NCBI RefSeq assembly: GCF_913020055.1
Contig: NZ_CAJWCF010000053.1
Coordinates: 1 to 33,134, forward strand
Reading direction: 5' to 3'
DNA from: an uncultured Paraglaciecola sp.
GTDB taxonomy: Bacteria > Pseudomonadota > Gammaproteobacteria > Enterobacterales > Alteromonadaceae
DNA: 33,134 nt
Both the position numbers and the translations under genes were made by a program. Below the pieces are notes generated by a model, which did no database searches, was not told the origin of the DNA, and saw only the letters and a list, made by a program, of their open reading frames with translations. Shown here in pieces: positions 24,639-33,093 of the stretch; the first letter of the stretch is position 1, and every line of letters starts with the position of its first letter.

Positions 24639-26033
24639 TTATACTTTTGATGCCTGCCTTCGAGCTTGCACAAATACTTCTACTGACCGCCTTATGTCTT
24701 GTTCAGTTGTCGCCCAAGAACATAAGCTAATACGGATGACCTTTTTATCCTGCCAAATTGAGCCACCGCACCAACATTCGCCAGATTGCTGGACTAAAGT
24801 TAATGTCTGTTGGGTCAGTTGTTCGCTTTCACAGCAAATGACCACTTGATTAAACACGACTTCATTTAATACTGTGAACTTATGTTTAGTTAATAGATGA
24901 GCAAATAGCTTGGCGCGCTCGTGTAATAGTTCAACCAATTCAGCTATGCCAAAACGCCCTAAGTACTTCATAGCAGCCCAAAGTTCAATGGCTCTTGCTC
25001 GTTTTGACATTTCAGGGGTATACATTAATCCATCGCGCTGTTCACTGAATTGAATATAACTGCCTTGTTGATGCAGGGCATTAGTTAACGCTTCAGCATC
25101 TTTGCACATTACAATCCCGCAATCATAGGGAGTGTTAAGTGTTTTATGGGCATCAACTGACCAAGAGTCGGCTAGTTCCATACCTTTGGTTTGATTATCA
25201 AATACATGTGAGGCTTTAGCCCATAAACCAAATGCACCGTCTATATGCACCCAAGCCTGGGCTTGTTCTGCCAACTGACACACTCGAGTAAAGTCATCAA
25301 AGGCACCTGAATTTACGTTACCTGCTTGTAACACCAAAATACAACTAGGGTCTAAAGCAGGCAATTGTTCGACTATCATCCGACCTTGCTCATCACATTC
25401 AACCCATTCAATCGATGCCTGTCCAAAGCCCAATAAACTGATGGCTTTAGCCACTGTTCCGTGAGTTTGTCTGCCGAGTATTAAGCGTAGTTTCGGCGCA
25501 GAAAACAGCCCTTGTTGATTCACATCCCAGCCCATCTTTTGCAACTGACGAAACCTAGCTGCAGCGAGCCCGGATAAAGTCGCGATAGATGTACCGCTGA
25601 CAAAACCGGCCACAGTTTGCTCTGGTAACTTGAAAAGTTGATTAAGCCAAGTTTGGCAAACACTCTCCAATTTAGAGGCGATAGGGGACATAACATATAA
25701 AGCAGCATTTTGATCCCAGACGTCTGCCAACCATTTTGTGGCCAAAGTGACGGGCAGGGCATTACCATTCACAAATCCAAAATAACGACCACCAGTTTGA
25801 GCTACGGTATTGGCCGAGCCTACCGTGTCGAGTAACGCCAACAATAAAGCAGGATCGCAGCTTGCGTTAGGCAAGGACTCTTCAAATACTGAGAGCTTTT
25901 CAATGTTTGCTTGGTCGGGAAATACCCGTTGTTTTGGCTGCTGAACTATATAATCAAACGCAGCTTGTTGTGCCTGTTTAAGCAATGCTTTGCTGTTTTG
26001 TTGCTCAAACAACCGCTCTTGTAATTTATTCAT
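24639..26033 (-). CDS. PLP-dependent group II decarboxylase-like enzyme
   Basis: 464 residues. Fold-type I PLP enzyme of the group II (aromatic-L-amino-acid/glutamate) decarboxylase superfamily. The lysine that binds PLP is K297 in SVDAHKTLN, preceded by the cofactor aspartate D265 in VHIDGAFGLW. H191 (RQTHGTVAKA) fits the histidine stacked on the ring. GGRYFGFVNGNALP (81-94) is the substrate-side N-terminal motif of the family. Cytoplasmic. The gene does not resemble a specific named decarboxylase well enough to give a substrate; family members act on aromatic amino acids, cysteine sulfinate or related compounds, and some are aldehyde synthases. It stands alone on the minus strand, 116 bases before pqiA and divergent from the M13 peptidase. 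Confidence 0.88.
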   Translation of the reverse strand: MNKLQERLFEQQNSKALLKQAQQAAFDYIVQQPKQRVFPDQANIEKLSVFEESLPNASCDPALLLALLDTVGSANTVAQTGGRYFGFVNGNALPVTLATKWLADVWDQNAALYVMSPIASKLESVCQTWLNQLFKLPEQTVAGFVSGTSIATLSGLAAARFRQLQKMGWDVNQQGLFSAPKLRLILGRQTHGTVAKAISLLGFGQASIEWVECDEQGRMIVEQLPALDPSCILVLQAGNVNSGAFDDFTRVCQLAEQAQAWVHIDGAFGLWAKASHVFDNQTKGMELADSWSVDAHKTLNTPYDCGIVMCKDAEALTNALHQQGSYIQFSEQRDGLMYTPEMSKRARAIELWAAMKYLGRFGIAELVELLHERAKLFAHLLTKHKFTVLNEVVFNQVVICCESEQLTQQTLTLVQQSGECWCGGSIWQDKKVIRISLCSWATTEQDIRRSVEVFVQARRQASKV

Positions 26034-26268
26034 TATTACTCCTTTAATTCAGGGTTTATTATTATGTTTCCTGATGAGTACTGACAGACACAGATCATGT
26101 TTTCTCAAGCTATACAGTTTAAAAATTTAGACAAAACCAAAGATGCGGACAATTACCTTTACATCAGCAGAGTCAGTTAGATTGCCAATTTCTCTTTTCA
26201 CTGAACAATATTTAGGTTATCAACGTTATATATAAATGATACAAAAAATTAACAACAGTGGGACAATT

Positions 26269-28353
26269 ATGAAGAAAACGATAATAAGTGCTGCTATTGC
26301 TTCAGTATTTTTACTGGGTGCATGTAGTAAGCAGGGCGAATTAGAACAAACAAACATGGCTGAGAAAACCGCCAATGCACAGGCCGTTAAAGGTGATGCT
26401 GAATTGGGTAGCTTCGGTGTTGAACTTGACGCTAGAGATGAGTCCATTAAACCAGGTGATGACTTTTTCCAATATGCGGGTGGTACCTGGTACAAAAACT
26501 TCGAAATTCCAAGCGACAAAACCCGTTATGGAGCCTTTGATAAATTGGCCGAACGTAGTGAAACACAAATTAAAGAATTGATTGAAGACATTAGCCAAGG
26601 CACAAATCTAAATCCTGAACAGCAAATGGTCGCAGATTTTTATACTGCTTATATGGACACTGAATCGGCTAATGCTAAAGGTCTTGCACCTATTGCTCCA
26701 GTACTCGAAAAAATTAGTAAAATAGATAATAAAAAGGCCTTAACGGCTGCTTTTGGTAGTGCATGGTTGGACGGTTCAATTAGTCCTATTAATGGAGGAA
26801 TGTGGTTTAACCGCTTAGATCCCGATCAGTATCAAATGTCGATTGGTGTGAGTGGACTTGGTTTACCAGACCGCTCTTATTATCTCGAAGAAACAGAACG
26901 CTTTGTTGAAATTCGCCTTGCTTATGTGGCGCATATCGAACAAATGTTAAGCTTTGCTAAGGTTGAAGGCGCTGCAGAAAAGGCTCAGCAGATTCTTGCG
27001 TTAGAAACTAAAATAGCTGAAGTACAATGGCCTCGTGAAAAACGTCGCGACAGAGACCTTTCGCTTAATCAAATTGAGCGGGAATATTTAACTGATGAAT
27101 ACAACGGTTTTGATTGGGACACCTACCTTGCCCAGACAGGATATAAAATTCCTCATCTAAATATCTCTCAACCACAGCCTGTTAAGGACGTGATTAGGGT
27201 GATTAAGCAAGAGCCTCTCGACGTGTGGAAGGATTATATGACTTACCATACTATTTCTAATCACGCGTCGCTTTTGTCTGATGAAGTTTTCACCACTAAC
27301 TTTGAGTTTTTTGGTAAGACCTTAAATGGTCAACAAGAGCCTCGCCCTCGTTGGAAAAGAGCGATTGCTGCAATGTCTGGCACTCAATCACTTGGCTTTG
27401 CTATTGGTAAAACCTATGTTGAGAAACATTTCCCTGCTAGCTCAAAATCGCAAATGGCCGATCTAGTTAAAAACCTTCGTACCGCATTAGGTGAACGAAT
27501 TAATGGTTTAGATTGGATGGGTGAAGAAACCAAAGTTAACGCTCAAGCTAAACTTGCCGCGTTTGTACCCAAAATTGGTTACCCAGATGAATGGCAAGAT
27601 TTTACTGGTTTAGAGATTAAAGCCGACGACTTGTTAGGCAATGTTATACGTATGCGCGAATTTTTCCGCGCAGACAGTGCCAGTAAAGAGTTACAAAAAA
27701 CTGATAGAAACCGCTGGGGAATGGCGCCGCAAAGAGTCAATGCCTATTACAATAGCTCGTTTAACGAAATTGTTTTCCCAGCTGCAATATTACAACCGCC
27801 TTTCTTTGATCCTAACGCAGATCCCGCCGTTAACTATGGTGGTATAGGTGCAGTCATTGGCCACGAAATGGGCCATGGCTTTGATGATCAAGGTTCTAAG
27901 TCTGATGCCAATGGTATTCAACAAAACTGGTGGACTGATCAGGACAGAGCGGCGTTTGAAGTCAAAGCCGATGCACTCGCTGCACAATACAGTGCGTATG
28001 AGCCTATTGAAGGAAACTTTGTTAATGGTCGTAATAGCCTTGGTGAAAACATTGGTGACGTTGGTGGTTTATCAATGGCTTACCACGCTTATAAACTGAG
28101 TTTAAATGGTAAGGAAGCGCCGGTAATTGATGGCGTGACAGGTGACCAACGGTTCTTCTTAGCTTGGGCGCAGGTTTGGCGTGAAAAACGCACTGAACAA
28201 AGCATGATGTCGCAGCTAAAAGGCGGGACTCATGCGCCGGGTCGTTACCGTGCTTTGGCTCCACGTAATCATGACGCCTGGTATGCAGCGTTTAACGTGC
28301 AGCCTGAAGATGCACTTTATTTAGCACCTGAAGATCGTGTGCGTATTTGGTAA
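26269..28353 (+). CDS. M13-family metallopeptidase lipoprotein (PepO/neprilysin-like)
   Basis: 694 residues from ATG 26269; an in-frame ATG at 26236 would add 11 residues before the signal sequence. MKKTIISAAIASVFLLGAC is a lipoprotein signal with C19 as the lipidated residue. The N-terminal M13 domain (about 60-430) includes GDDFFQYAGGTWYKN. The catalytic domain has NAYYN (about 491-495), HEMGH (zinc ligands H532 and H536 with catalytic E533) and E593 in GENIGDVGGL as third ligand. The protein ends with the family's Trp (RVRIW). M13 enzymes cut small peptides of up to about 40 residues on the outside of the inner membrane or at the cell surface. It ends 18 bases before a strong terminator. 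Confidence 0.95.
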   Translation: MKKTIISAAIASVFLLGACSKQGELEQTNMAEKTANAQAVKGDAELGSFGVELDARDESIKPGDDFFQYAGGTWYKNFEIPSDKTRYGAFDKLAERSETQIKELIEDISQGTNLNPEQQMVADFYTAYMDTESANAKGLAPIAPVLEKISKIDNKKALTAAFGSAWLDGSISPINGGMWFNRLDPDQYQMSIGVSGLGLPDRSYYLEETERFVEIRLAYVAHIEQMLSFAKVEGAAEKAQQILALETKIAEVQWPREKRRDRDLSLNQIEREYLTDEYNGFDWDTYLAQTGYKIPHLNISQPQPVKDVIRVIKQEPLDVWKDYMTYHTISNHASLLSDEVFTTNFEFFGKTLNGQQEPRPRWKRAIAAMSGTQSLGFAIGKTYVEKHFPASSKSQMADLVKNLRTALGERINGLDWMGEETKVNAQAKLAAFVPKIGYPDEWQDFTGLEIKADDLLGNVIRMREFFRADSASKELQKTDRNRWGMAPQRVNAYYNSSFNEIVFPAAILQPPFFDPNADPAVNYGGIGAVIGHEMGHGFDDQGSKSDANGIQQNWWTDQDRAAFEVKADALAAQYSAYEPIEGNFVNGRNSLGENIGDVGGLSMAYHAYKLSLNGKEAPVIDGVTGDQRFFLAWAQVWREKRTEQSMMSQLKGGTHAPGRYRALAPRNHDAWYAAFNVQPEDALYLAPEDRVRIW

Positions 28354-28370
28354 ATTTTCAGAAATAAGAC

Positions 28371-28408
28371 AAAAAAAACGGGCGCTGAATGCGCCCGTTT
28401 TTATTTTT
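28371..28408. terminator. Bidirectional rho-independent terminator
   Basis: CGGGCGC (28379-28385) and GCGCCCG (28391-28397) form a GC-rich stem with a TGAAT loop, flanked by eight A residues and by TTTTTATTTTT. It serves the M13 gene on the plus strand and the converging reductase gene on the minus strand. Confidence 0.95.
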
Positions 28409-28416
28409 AGTATTTG

Positions 28417-29538
28417 TTAAGCTTTGGTTGGTGTTACCAAGTACTTCTCACCGGTCTTTTTAGCATTGTATTTGAGAACAGTTTGCGGTTGCAAAACTTC
28501 TTCTAAGCTAAGCTCTTCAGTAAAAGTAGAGGCAAAAGTAGTATTGATTTCATCTGCTACTCTTTTATGTAATTGACCCACTTGTTGTGGCTGCAATTTA
28601 CCTAAGAAACGCATTAATAACCATCCACCTATGCCCCATGTCATACCATATGCACGGTTAAGCACTGTGGGTGAAAAGTCTAAACCACCATAGATGTAAA
28701 CTTGTTTATTAGCTTCTGAGCCATAGGTATTAAAGCCTACTGCATCTTTACTGCCTACTGCTTCCATCGCAGTTAAAATATCGCTAACTAAATCACCACC
28801 ACCAATAGCATCAAATGCAAGAGTGGCACCTGTTTCTTCTATCGCTTTATACAAATCAACTTTAAAGGTTGGGCTAGACGAATCACAAATATGTGTGGCG
28901 CCTATCTCTTTTAAAATGTCTGTTTGTTGTTGATTACGCACAACATTCACTAACGGTACATTTTCAGCTAGGCAGATTTTGTTGAGCATTTGACCCAATG
29001 CTGAGGCCGCAGCGGTATGTACCAATCCAGAATGACCTTCCATACGCATTGTTTCGACCATACCTAACGCTGTTAGCGGGTTCACAAACGATGATGCCGC
29101 TTGTTTAGCTGTGGTGTCTTCGTTATGCACAATACAAGCTTGCATAGGAACGCAACAATATTCGCTATATACCGCGCCTGATAAAACACCCACTGTTTTA
29201 CCCATTAACGCTTTTGCTGCTGGGTGATCACCCGTTGCCACTACAGTACCAGCACCTTCATTACCAATAGGTAATTCTTGGTCCAAACGAGATTTAATAC
29301 GTGGCAACATGCCTTTGTGCACAGGTGCAGTCATCATTTTTTTGTCGGCGTCATAGCTTGCTTCAGCCAAATTAGCTGGACCGAACATTGGCCACATATC
29401 AGATGGATTGATAGGTGCGGCTTCTATACGAACAATGACGTCATGAGCTTTAGGTGTCGGTACGTCGAGTTCTTTCAAGGACATTTCAAGTTGCCCTGCA
29501 GATGTGATCAGGGTAAAAAGTTGTTTTGATTTATTCAC
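28417..29538 (-). CDS. Medium-chain dehydrogenase/reductase (quinone/enoyl reductase-like)
   Basis: 373 residues. A GroES-like N-terminal domain (about 20-150: VIVRIEAAPINPSD, then LPIGNEGAGTVVATG) is followed by a Rossmann domain with HTAAASALGQML (about 174-185) for NAD(P)H and AFDAIGGGD near 240. The zinc ligands of alcohol dehydrogenases are absent, which puts it with the zinc-free enoyl-CoA/quinone oxidoreductase branch despite the common label zinc-binding dehydrogenase. Bacterial proteins with this N-terminus (GPANLAEASYD...) are frequent in gammaproteobacteria without a proven substrate. Cytoplasmic. It starts at ATG 29538 and is a single-gene unit ending at the shared terminator. Confidence 0.9.
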   Translation of the reverse strand: MNKSKQLFTLITSAGQLEMSLKELDVPTPKAHDVIVRIEAAPINPSDMWPMFGPANLAEASYDADKKMMTAPVHKGMLPRIKSRLDQELPIGNEGAGTVVATGDHPAAKALMGKTVGVLSGAVYSEYCCVPMQACIVHNEDTTAKQAASSFVNPLTALGMVETMRMEGHSGLVHTAAASALGQMLNKICLAENVPLVNVVRNQQQTDILKEIGATHICDSSSPTFKVDLYKAIEETGATLAFDAIGGGDLVSDILTAMEAVGSKDAVGFNTYGSEANKQVYIYGGLDFSPTVLNRAYGMTWGIGGWLLMRFLGKLQPQQVGQLHKRVADEINTTFASTFTEELSLEEVLQPQTVLKYNAKKTGEKYLVTPTKA

Positions 29539-29833
29539 TGTTATTCATTCTCCACTAAGATAAAAATAATCTACAACTCAACGCATTTTAAGTGAATGGC
29601 TCAGTTGTTTATTCAGGTCAGTTATTACAGGTGCCTTATGCCTTGTATTACTAATTATATTATGAGTTCAACATTAACCTAAACCAAGGTGCTGCATCAT
29701 TTTATTAGTGAACATATCTGGATAATTGAGATGTATGTTGAGTGTAAATTGGATCGCTAGATAGTGGCATTCCACTATTGGCTTCTGCCCAGTGCTGGGT
29801 GATAATAGACAAATGTTTTTTCTAGGTTTCGTC
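29539..29833. promoter_or_regulatory. Divergent regulatory region with two small hairpins
   Basis: No gene is visible in this stretch of about 295 bases between the reductase (minus) and the binding protein (plus). Two hairpins lie close to the start of the latter: ATAGTGG-CATT-CCACTAT (29761-29778, perfect) and CCCAG-TG-CTGGG (29788-29799). They could be an operator pair or a folded leader. Confidence 0.5.
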
Positions 29834-30562
29834 ATGCGTTTATATGTTCTGTTTTTCATTGCGTTGTTAGGTTTTTTCTCCGCGTCTTCAATCGGACAGG
29901 AGGTCATGCGCACCTCGGTTTCCGAAGAGTTTATGGATGGGTTACAGGCTAAATATCTAAGAAACATTGCTAGTCATATGAAAATGAAAATTGAAATATT
30001 CCCGATGCCCTTTGCCAGAAGATTAAGGGAATTTCGTCAAGGCAATTTAGATTTATTGGTTGGCTTACAGCGTGAGAATGATCAAGAAGACGAAGTGGTG
30101 TATATCAACCCAAGTTATGAAACCTTAAGGCATACTTTTTTTATCGGTAAAGACAATTTGGATAAGTTGCAAAGTTTTAACGATTTAAAAAAGTTGAGTA
30201 TTGGTGTTACTCGACACGCTAGATATTTTGAGCAGTTTAATTTAGAGCCCGACTTGGTAATGGTTCCCGTTTCCACTCTTAGACAAAAAGTCGAGTTGTT
30301 AAAGAACGGTAGGATTAGCACTTTTGTTCACTTTCAAGAAAGTGCTTTACCACTTATTAACAAGATGGGACTGCAGAATGAAATTGTTTTAGCGGATTAT
30401 CAGCCCATAGAAGTGAATAACTATTATGTGACCATAAGTCGAAATTCGGCGCTTATTAATAAAATACATCTCGTTGAGACCGCGGTTAGAGAGGCTATCG
30501 CTAATCATGAGTTTGCCACTATTCGCCGGCAGCACTATGCGTCTCTACCAGGCTCACAATGA
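29834..30562 (+). CDS. Periplasmic amino-acid-type solute-binding protein, orphan
   Basis: 242 residues from ATG 29834 (AGGT seven bases upstream; longer in-frame starts at 29792 and 29813 would bury the signal peptide). Residues 1-22 are a signal peptide (RLYVLFFIALLGFFSASSIG). The rest is a small type II periplasmic binding fold of the SBP_bac_3 kind: YLRNIASHMKMKIEIFPMPFARRLREF, GNLDLLVGLQREN and LKKLSIGVTRHARYFEQF. No transporter permease or ATPase lies nearby. Such orphan binding proteins are common in Alteromonadales and may be sensors or pair with distant transporters. Ligand unknown. Confidence 0.85.
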   Translation: MRLYVLFFIALLGFFSASSIGQEVMRTSVSEEFMDGLQAKYLRNIASHMKMKIEIFPMPFARRLREFRQGNLDLLVGLQRENDQEDEVVYINPSYETLRHTFFIGKDNLDKLQSFNDLKKLSIGVTRHARYFEQFNLEPDLVMVPVSTLRQKVELLKNGRISTFVHFQESALPLINKMGLQNEIVLADYQPIEVNNYYVTISRNSALINKIHLVETAVREAIANHEFATIRRQHYASLPGSQ

Positions 30563-30679
30563 GTAAGTTTTGGGTAGGTAATGTTATGCAGCTTCAAGAA
30601 TCAGGTGGCTTGTGTTGTGTTTTTATTTTGCCTGTAAACCCGATTGACTGGCCTTTAGAATTTCGTTAACCTCTCGCCA

Positions 30680-31567
30680 ATGCATGCCGAAAAACCAATC
30701 TTCATAATAGCTGCGCCAAGATCTGGCAGCACATTGCTCTTCGAGACACTTATGCGCCATAAACAATTATGGTCATTTGGCGATGAAGGTCATGCGTGGA
30801 TTGAGAAATATCCTCACTTGAGACCTGTACGTGGCGGTGTGGCGTCTAATCGACTAACGAGTGACAATCTGAATGCCAATCTAATCGAACAATTAAAGTT
30901 AGATATGTTACATGGCATGATTGACTCACAAGGTCAGCGTATTAATTCTGATGTCGGGGCGATAAGGCTACTGGAAAAAACACCTAAGAACTGCTTACGT
31001 ATACCTTTCATCGATACCATCTATCCTGATGCTCGCTATATCTATTTGTACCGAGATCCCAAAGACAGTATCAGTAGTATTGTGGAAGGTTGGCGTCATC
31101 AACGTTTTGTGACTTATGGGGATGTTAGAATGGCACATGGAAGGTGGTGTTTTCTTCGACCTCCTAGGTGGCATGAAATGCTTAATCAGCCTATACACGA
31201 AATCGCTGCATTTCAGTGGAAGTCTTGCCAAGATATAATTCTCAATGATTTAGATGTTATTCAACCCGAACGTTGGACTGTCTGTTCTTTTGACGAGTTT
31301 GTTGGCAATCCAAAGGCAACGATTAGCAGATTACAACGTTTTTGTGAGTTGGATACTGATGCCGCTTTAGAAGAATATTGTGCAGCGCCTTTACCGCCAT
31401 CAAGATATACTCAAACAGCACCGGCACAGGGAAAGTGGATGCAACATCATGCAGCCATTAGCCAAATGTTTCCCTATTTGATGCCAACTATTCAGCGAAT
31501 AAACGAATCTGCATCAGATGTGTGGCAATTAGACACAGACATGCCACCTGTTAATCAAAAAAACTGA
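30680..31567 (+). CDS. Sulfotransferase family protein
   Basis: 295 residues. PAPS-dependent sulfotransferase fold: the 5'-phosphosulfate loop APRSGSTLL is at 12-20, LLEKTPKN at about 97-104, and the 3'-phosphate motif YLYRDPKDSISS at about 122-133 with R125 and S130. Such enzymes move a sulfate group from PAPS to an acceptor; the acceptor is unknown. No ribosome binding site is evident before ATG 30680, so the start is chosen because KPIFIIAAPRSGS begins the first beta strand as usual. The reading frame does not end cleanly: after the TGA at 31565-31567 it continues in phase for 24 codons into a perfect SEC-C zinc motif (listed separately). The beta-hydroxylase-like gene follows and is likely co-transcribed. 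Confidence 0.88.
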   Translation: MHAEKPIFIIAAPRSGSTLLFETLMRHKQLWSFGDEGHAWIEKYPHLRPVRGGVASNRLTSDNLNANLIEQLKLDMLHGMIDSQGQRINSDVGAIRLLEKTPKNCLRIPFIDTIYPDARYIYLYRDPKDSISSIVEGWRHQRFVTYGDVRMAHGRWCFLRPPRWHEMLNQPIHEIAAFQWKSCQDIILNDLDVIQPERWTVCSFDEFVGNPKATISRLQRFCELDTDAALEEYCAAPLPPSRYTQTAPAQGKWMQHHAAISQMFPYLMPTIQRINESASDVWQLDTDMPPVNQKN

Positions 31568-31642
31568 TGTACAAAAAAACTCGTTCGAAACGAACTTTGC
31601 CGTTGTGGCTCAGGACGCAATTTTAAATTATGTCACGGATAA
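31568..31642 (+). other. In-frame SEC-C motif tail beyond the sulfotransferase stop
   Basis: Directly after the TGA the same frame gives CTKKLVRNELCRCGSGRN then FKLCHG and a TAA at 31640-31642. CxCGSGxxxKxCHG is the SEC-C zinc-binding motif, normally at the very C-terminus of a protein, as here. The segment has no start codon of its own. Including it leaves 22 bases to the next start codon, normal operon spacing. It is therefore probably the former or readthrough C-terminus of the sulfotransferase. Confidence 0.75.
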
Positions 31643-31664
31643 CTAGCCTGACAGGAAAACACTT

Positions 31665-32648
31665 ATGAAAATGGACAGTGAATTTGTCAAATTGCCTCTT
31701 ACATTCGACGTTGATCGAATGATGCAAGAGACCAGTCAATTTGAAGAAGGCGTTTGGCAGCCTCATCCAGGCAGACATGCCGGTAATTCAGCTCTTCCTC
31801 TCATTTCCTATGGTGGTCTAGATAACGATGACTTCAGTGGTCCGATGCAAGAAACTCCGCATCTTCAGAAGTGCGAATATATTAGGCAGATAACCGCTAA
31901 TTTTGGTGAGGTGTTAGGCCGCTCGCGTTTAATGCGTCTTGCTGGTGGTAGTGAAGTTCCGATTCATGTTGATGCTATCTATCATTGGCACCGACATGTT
32001 CGTATTCATATTCCGATTGTGACTAACGACCAAGTGATTTTTCATTGCGGTACTCGAGAAGTGAATATGCAAGCGGGTGAATGCTGGCTGTTTGATTCTT
32101 GGCGTAATCATAAAGTTGTTAATCACAGCGAAGAAACTCGGATACACTTGGTACTCGATACTTCAGGGTCAAGCCGATTCTGGGATATCGTCGAAAATAC
32201 TCTTGCTTATTACCGCAATAACGGTGATTACCCATCGCCACAACTGTTGGATTACATGCCAGGTAAACAAGCTTCCATTCTGCTGGAGAAATATAATATC
32301 ACTCCGGTACTTTCTCCAGGAGAGGTTGAAGGTCTGGTAGAAGATATTATTTATGAGATGCGTGACAACCAAGCTAACGATGCGATAAAAGTCGAAGCGT
32401 TGGCAAAACAGATGTTGAGGTTTTGTAAAGACTGGCGAATGCTTTATTCACTCTTTGGTTATGAAGATAAAGGTATCCCGCAGTATCTTAGTCTGCTAAA
32501 AAACACCAAACAAACTTTGTCGAAAATGCCTTTTGATGTGCAAGTAAAAAATGGACAGCTATCCAAAACCATTTTGTTTGCTCGAGTTTTCACGGCTGCA
32601 ATCAGTCCGGTTGTGAGACAAGATTTTGCGCAAGCACTTAACGGATAG
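31665..32648 (+). CDS. Aspartyl/asparaginyl beta-hydroxylase-like 2-oxoglutarate oxygenase
   Basis: 327 residues. Residues about 70-170 are a double-stranded beta-helix of the Asp/Asn beta-hydroxylase family: PIHVDAIYHWHRHVRIHIPI (H101, D103 and H110 as candidate iron ligands), QAGECWLFDSWRNHKVVNH with H149 as the distal iron ligand, and ETRIHLVLD with R159 for the 2-oxoglutarate carboxylate. Residues about 180-327 are a helical extension without a recognised family. Family enzymes hydroxylate Asp or Asn side chains or related substrates. It sits 22 bases after the SEC-C tail of the sulfotransferase gene, suggesting a shared transcript and perhaps a shared substrate. ATG 31665 is used with AGGA about ten bases upstream; ATG 31671 is an alternative. 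Confidence 0.85.
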   Translation: MKMDSEFVKLPLTFDVDRMMQETSQFEEGVWQPHPGRHAGNSALPLISYGGLDNDDFSGPMQETPHLQKCEYIRQITANFGEVLGRSRLMRLAGGSEVPIHVDAIYHWHRHVRIHIPIVTNDQVIFHCGTREVNMQAGECWLFDSWRNHKVVNHSEETRIHLVLDTSGSSRFWDIVENTLAYYRNNGDYPSPQLLDYMPGKQASILLEKYNITPVLSPGEVEGLVEDIIYEMRDNQANDAIKVEALAKQMLRFCKDWRMLYSLFGYEDKGIPQYLSLLKNTKQTLSKMPFDVQVKNGQLSKTILFARVFTAAISPVVRQDFAQALNG

Positions 32649-32662
32649 ATAATGAGTACTTG

Positions 32663-32690
32663 CACCTCTAAATTTGCAAATTAGCAGGTG
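32663..32690. repeat. Imperfect hairpin after the oxygenase gene
   Basis: CACCT (32663-32667) pairs with AGGTG (32686-32690), and inside lies the perfect palindrome AATTTGCAAATT (32671-32682). It begins 15 bases after the stop codon at 32648. No T-run follows, so it is a possible but weak terminator or an RNA-stabilising stem. Confidence 0.4.
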
Positions 32691-32737
32691 GGGATAATAA
32701 GTATTACCTTAGACGTAAAAAGCTTAATTTGACAACG

Positions 32738-33073
32738 ATGCTCAATACACTTGTTTCAATTTCTTCAAAGCTATATTGGATGAAGCCAATAGTCGCACTT
32801 TGCGCTGTGTTTAGTTTGGCAACGTTCTTTTGTTCGTTATTTGATATTGGATATCTTTCAGATGAGACATTCCTGATCCCTGCTTTAGCTGGTTTTATTT
32901 GGTCTGGGTTATTTTTCGTTCTACTAAGTGCCTTTAAAAACATCCCTGATAAACCAGATAAAAAGTACACTTTTTTGCTTAGAATCAGACATTGGTTTTT
33001 AATCTTTGGGTACAAGATATTGGCTGTTATTTTCTTGTTGATGACAGCTGCTGGGTTATACCAATCAGATTAA
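32738..33073 (+). CDS. Small integral membrane protein of unknown function
   Basis: 111 residues from ATG 32738; a TTG at 32729 is also in frame. Neither has a clear ribosome binding site. Three hydrophobic segments are visible: about 18-37 (IVALCAVFSLATFFCSLF), about 47-64 (LIPALAGFIWSGLFFVLL) and about 85-103 (WFLIFGYKILAVIFLLMTA), separated by charged loops (NIPDKPDKKY). No recognised family. It follows the oxygenase gene by about 90 bases with a hairpin between, so its place in that transcript is unclear. Confidence 0.6.
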   Translation: MLNTLVSISSKLYWMKPIVALCAVFSLATFFCSLFDIGYLSDETFLIPALAGFIWSGLFFVLLSAFKNIPDKPDKKYTFLLRIRHWFLIFGYKILAVIFLLMTAAGLYQSD

Positions 33074-33093
33074 ATTTATGATCTAATGGCGAC

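Noticed and set aside
31565..31595. Selenocysteine insertion at the TGA of the sulfotransferase, with GTTCG-AAA-CGAAC at 31583-31595 as a SECIS element
   Set aside because: The five-base stem with a three-base loop is too small and close for a convincing bacterial SECIS, and sulfotransferases have no known selenocysteine at this place. Simple nonsense mutation, readthrough or sequence error are likelier.
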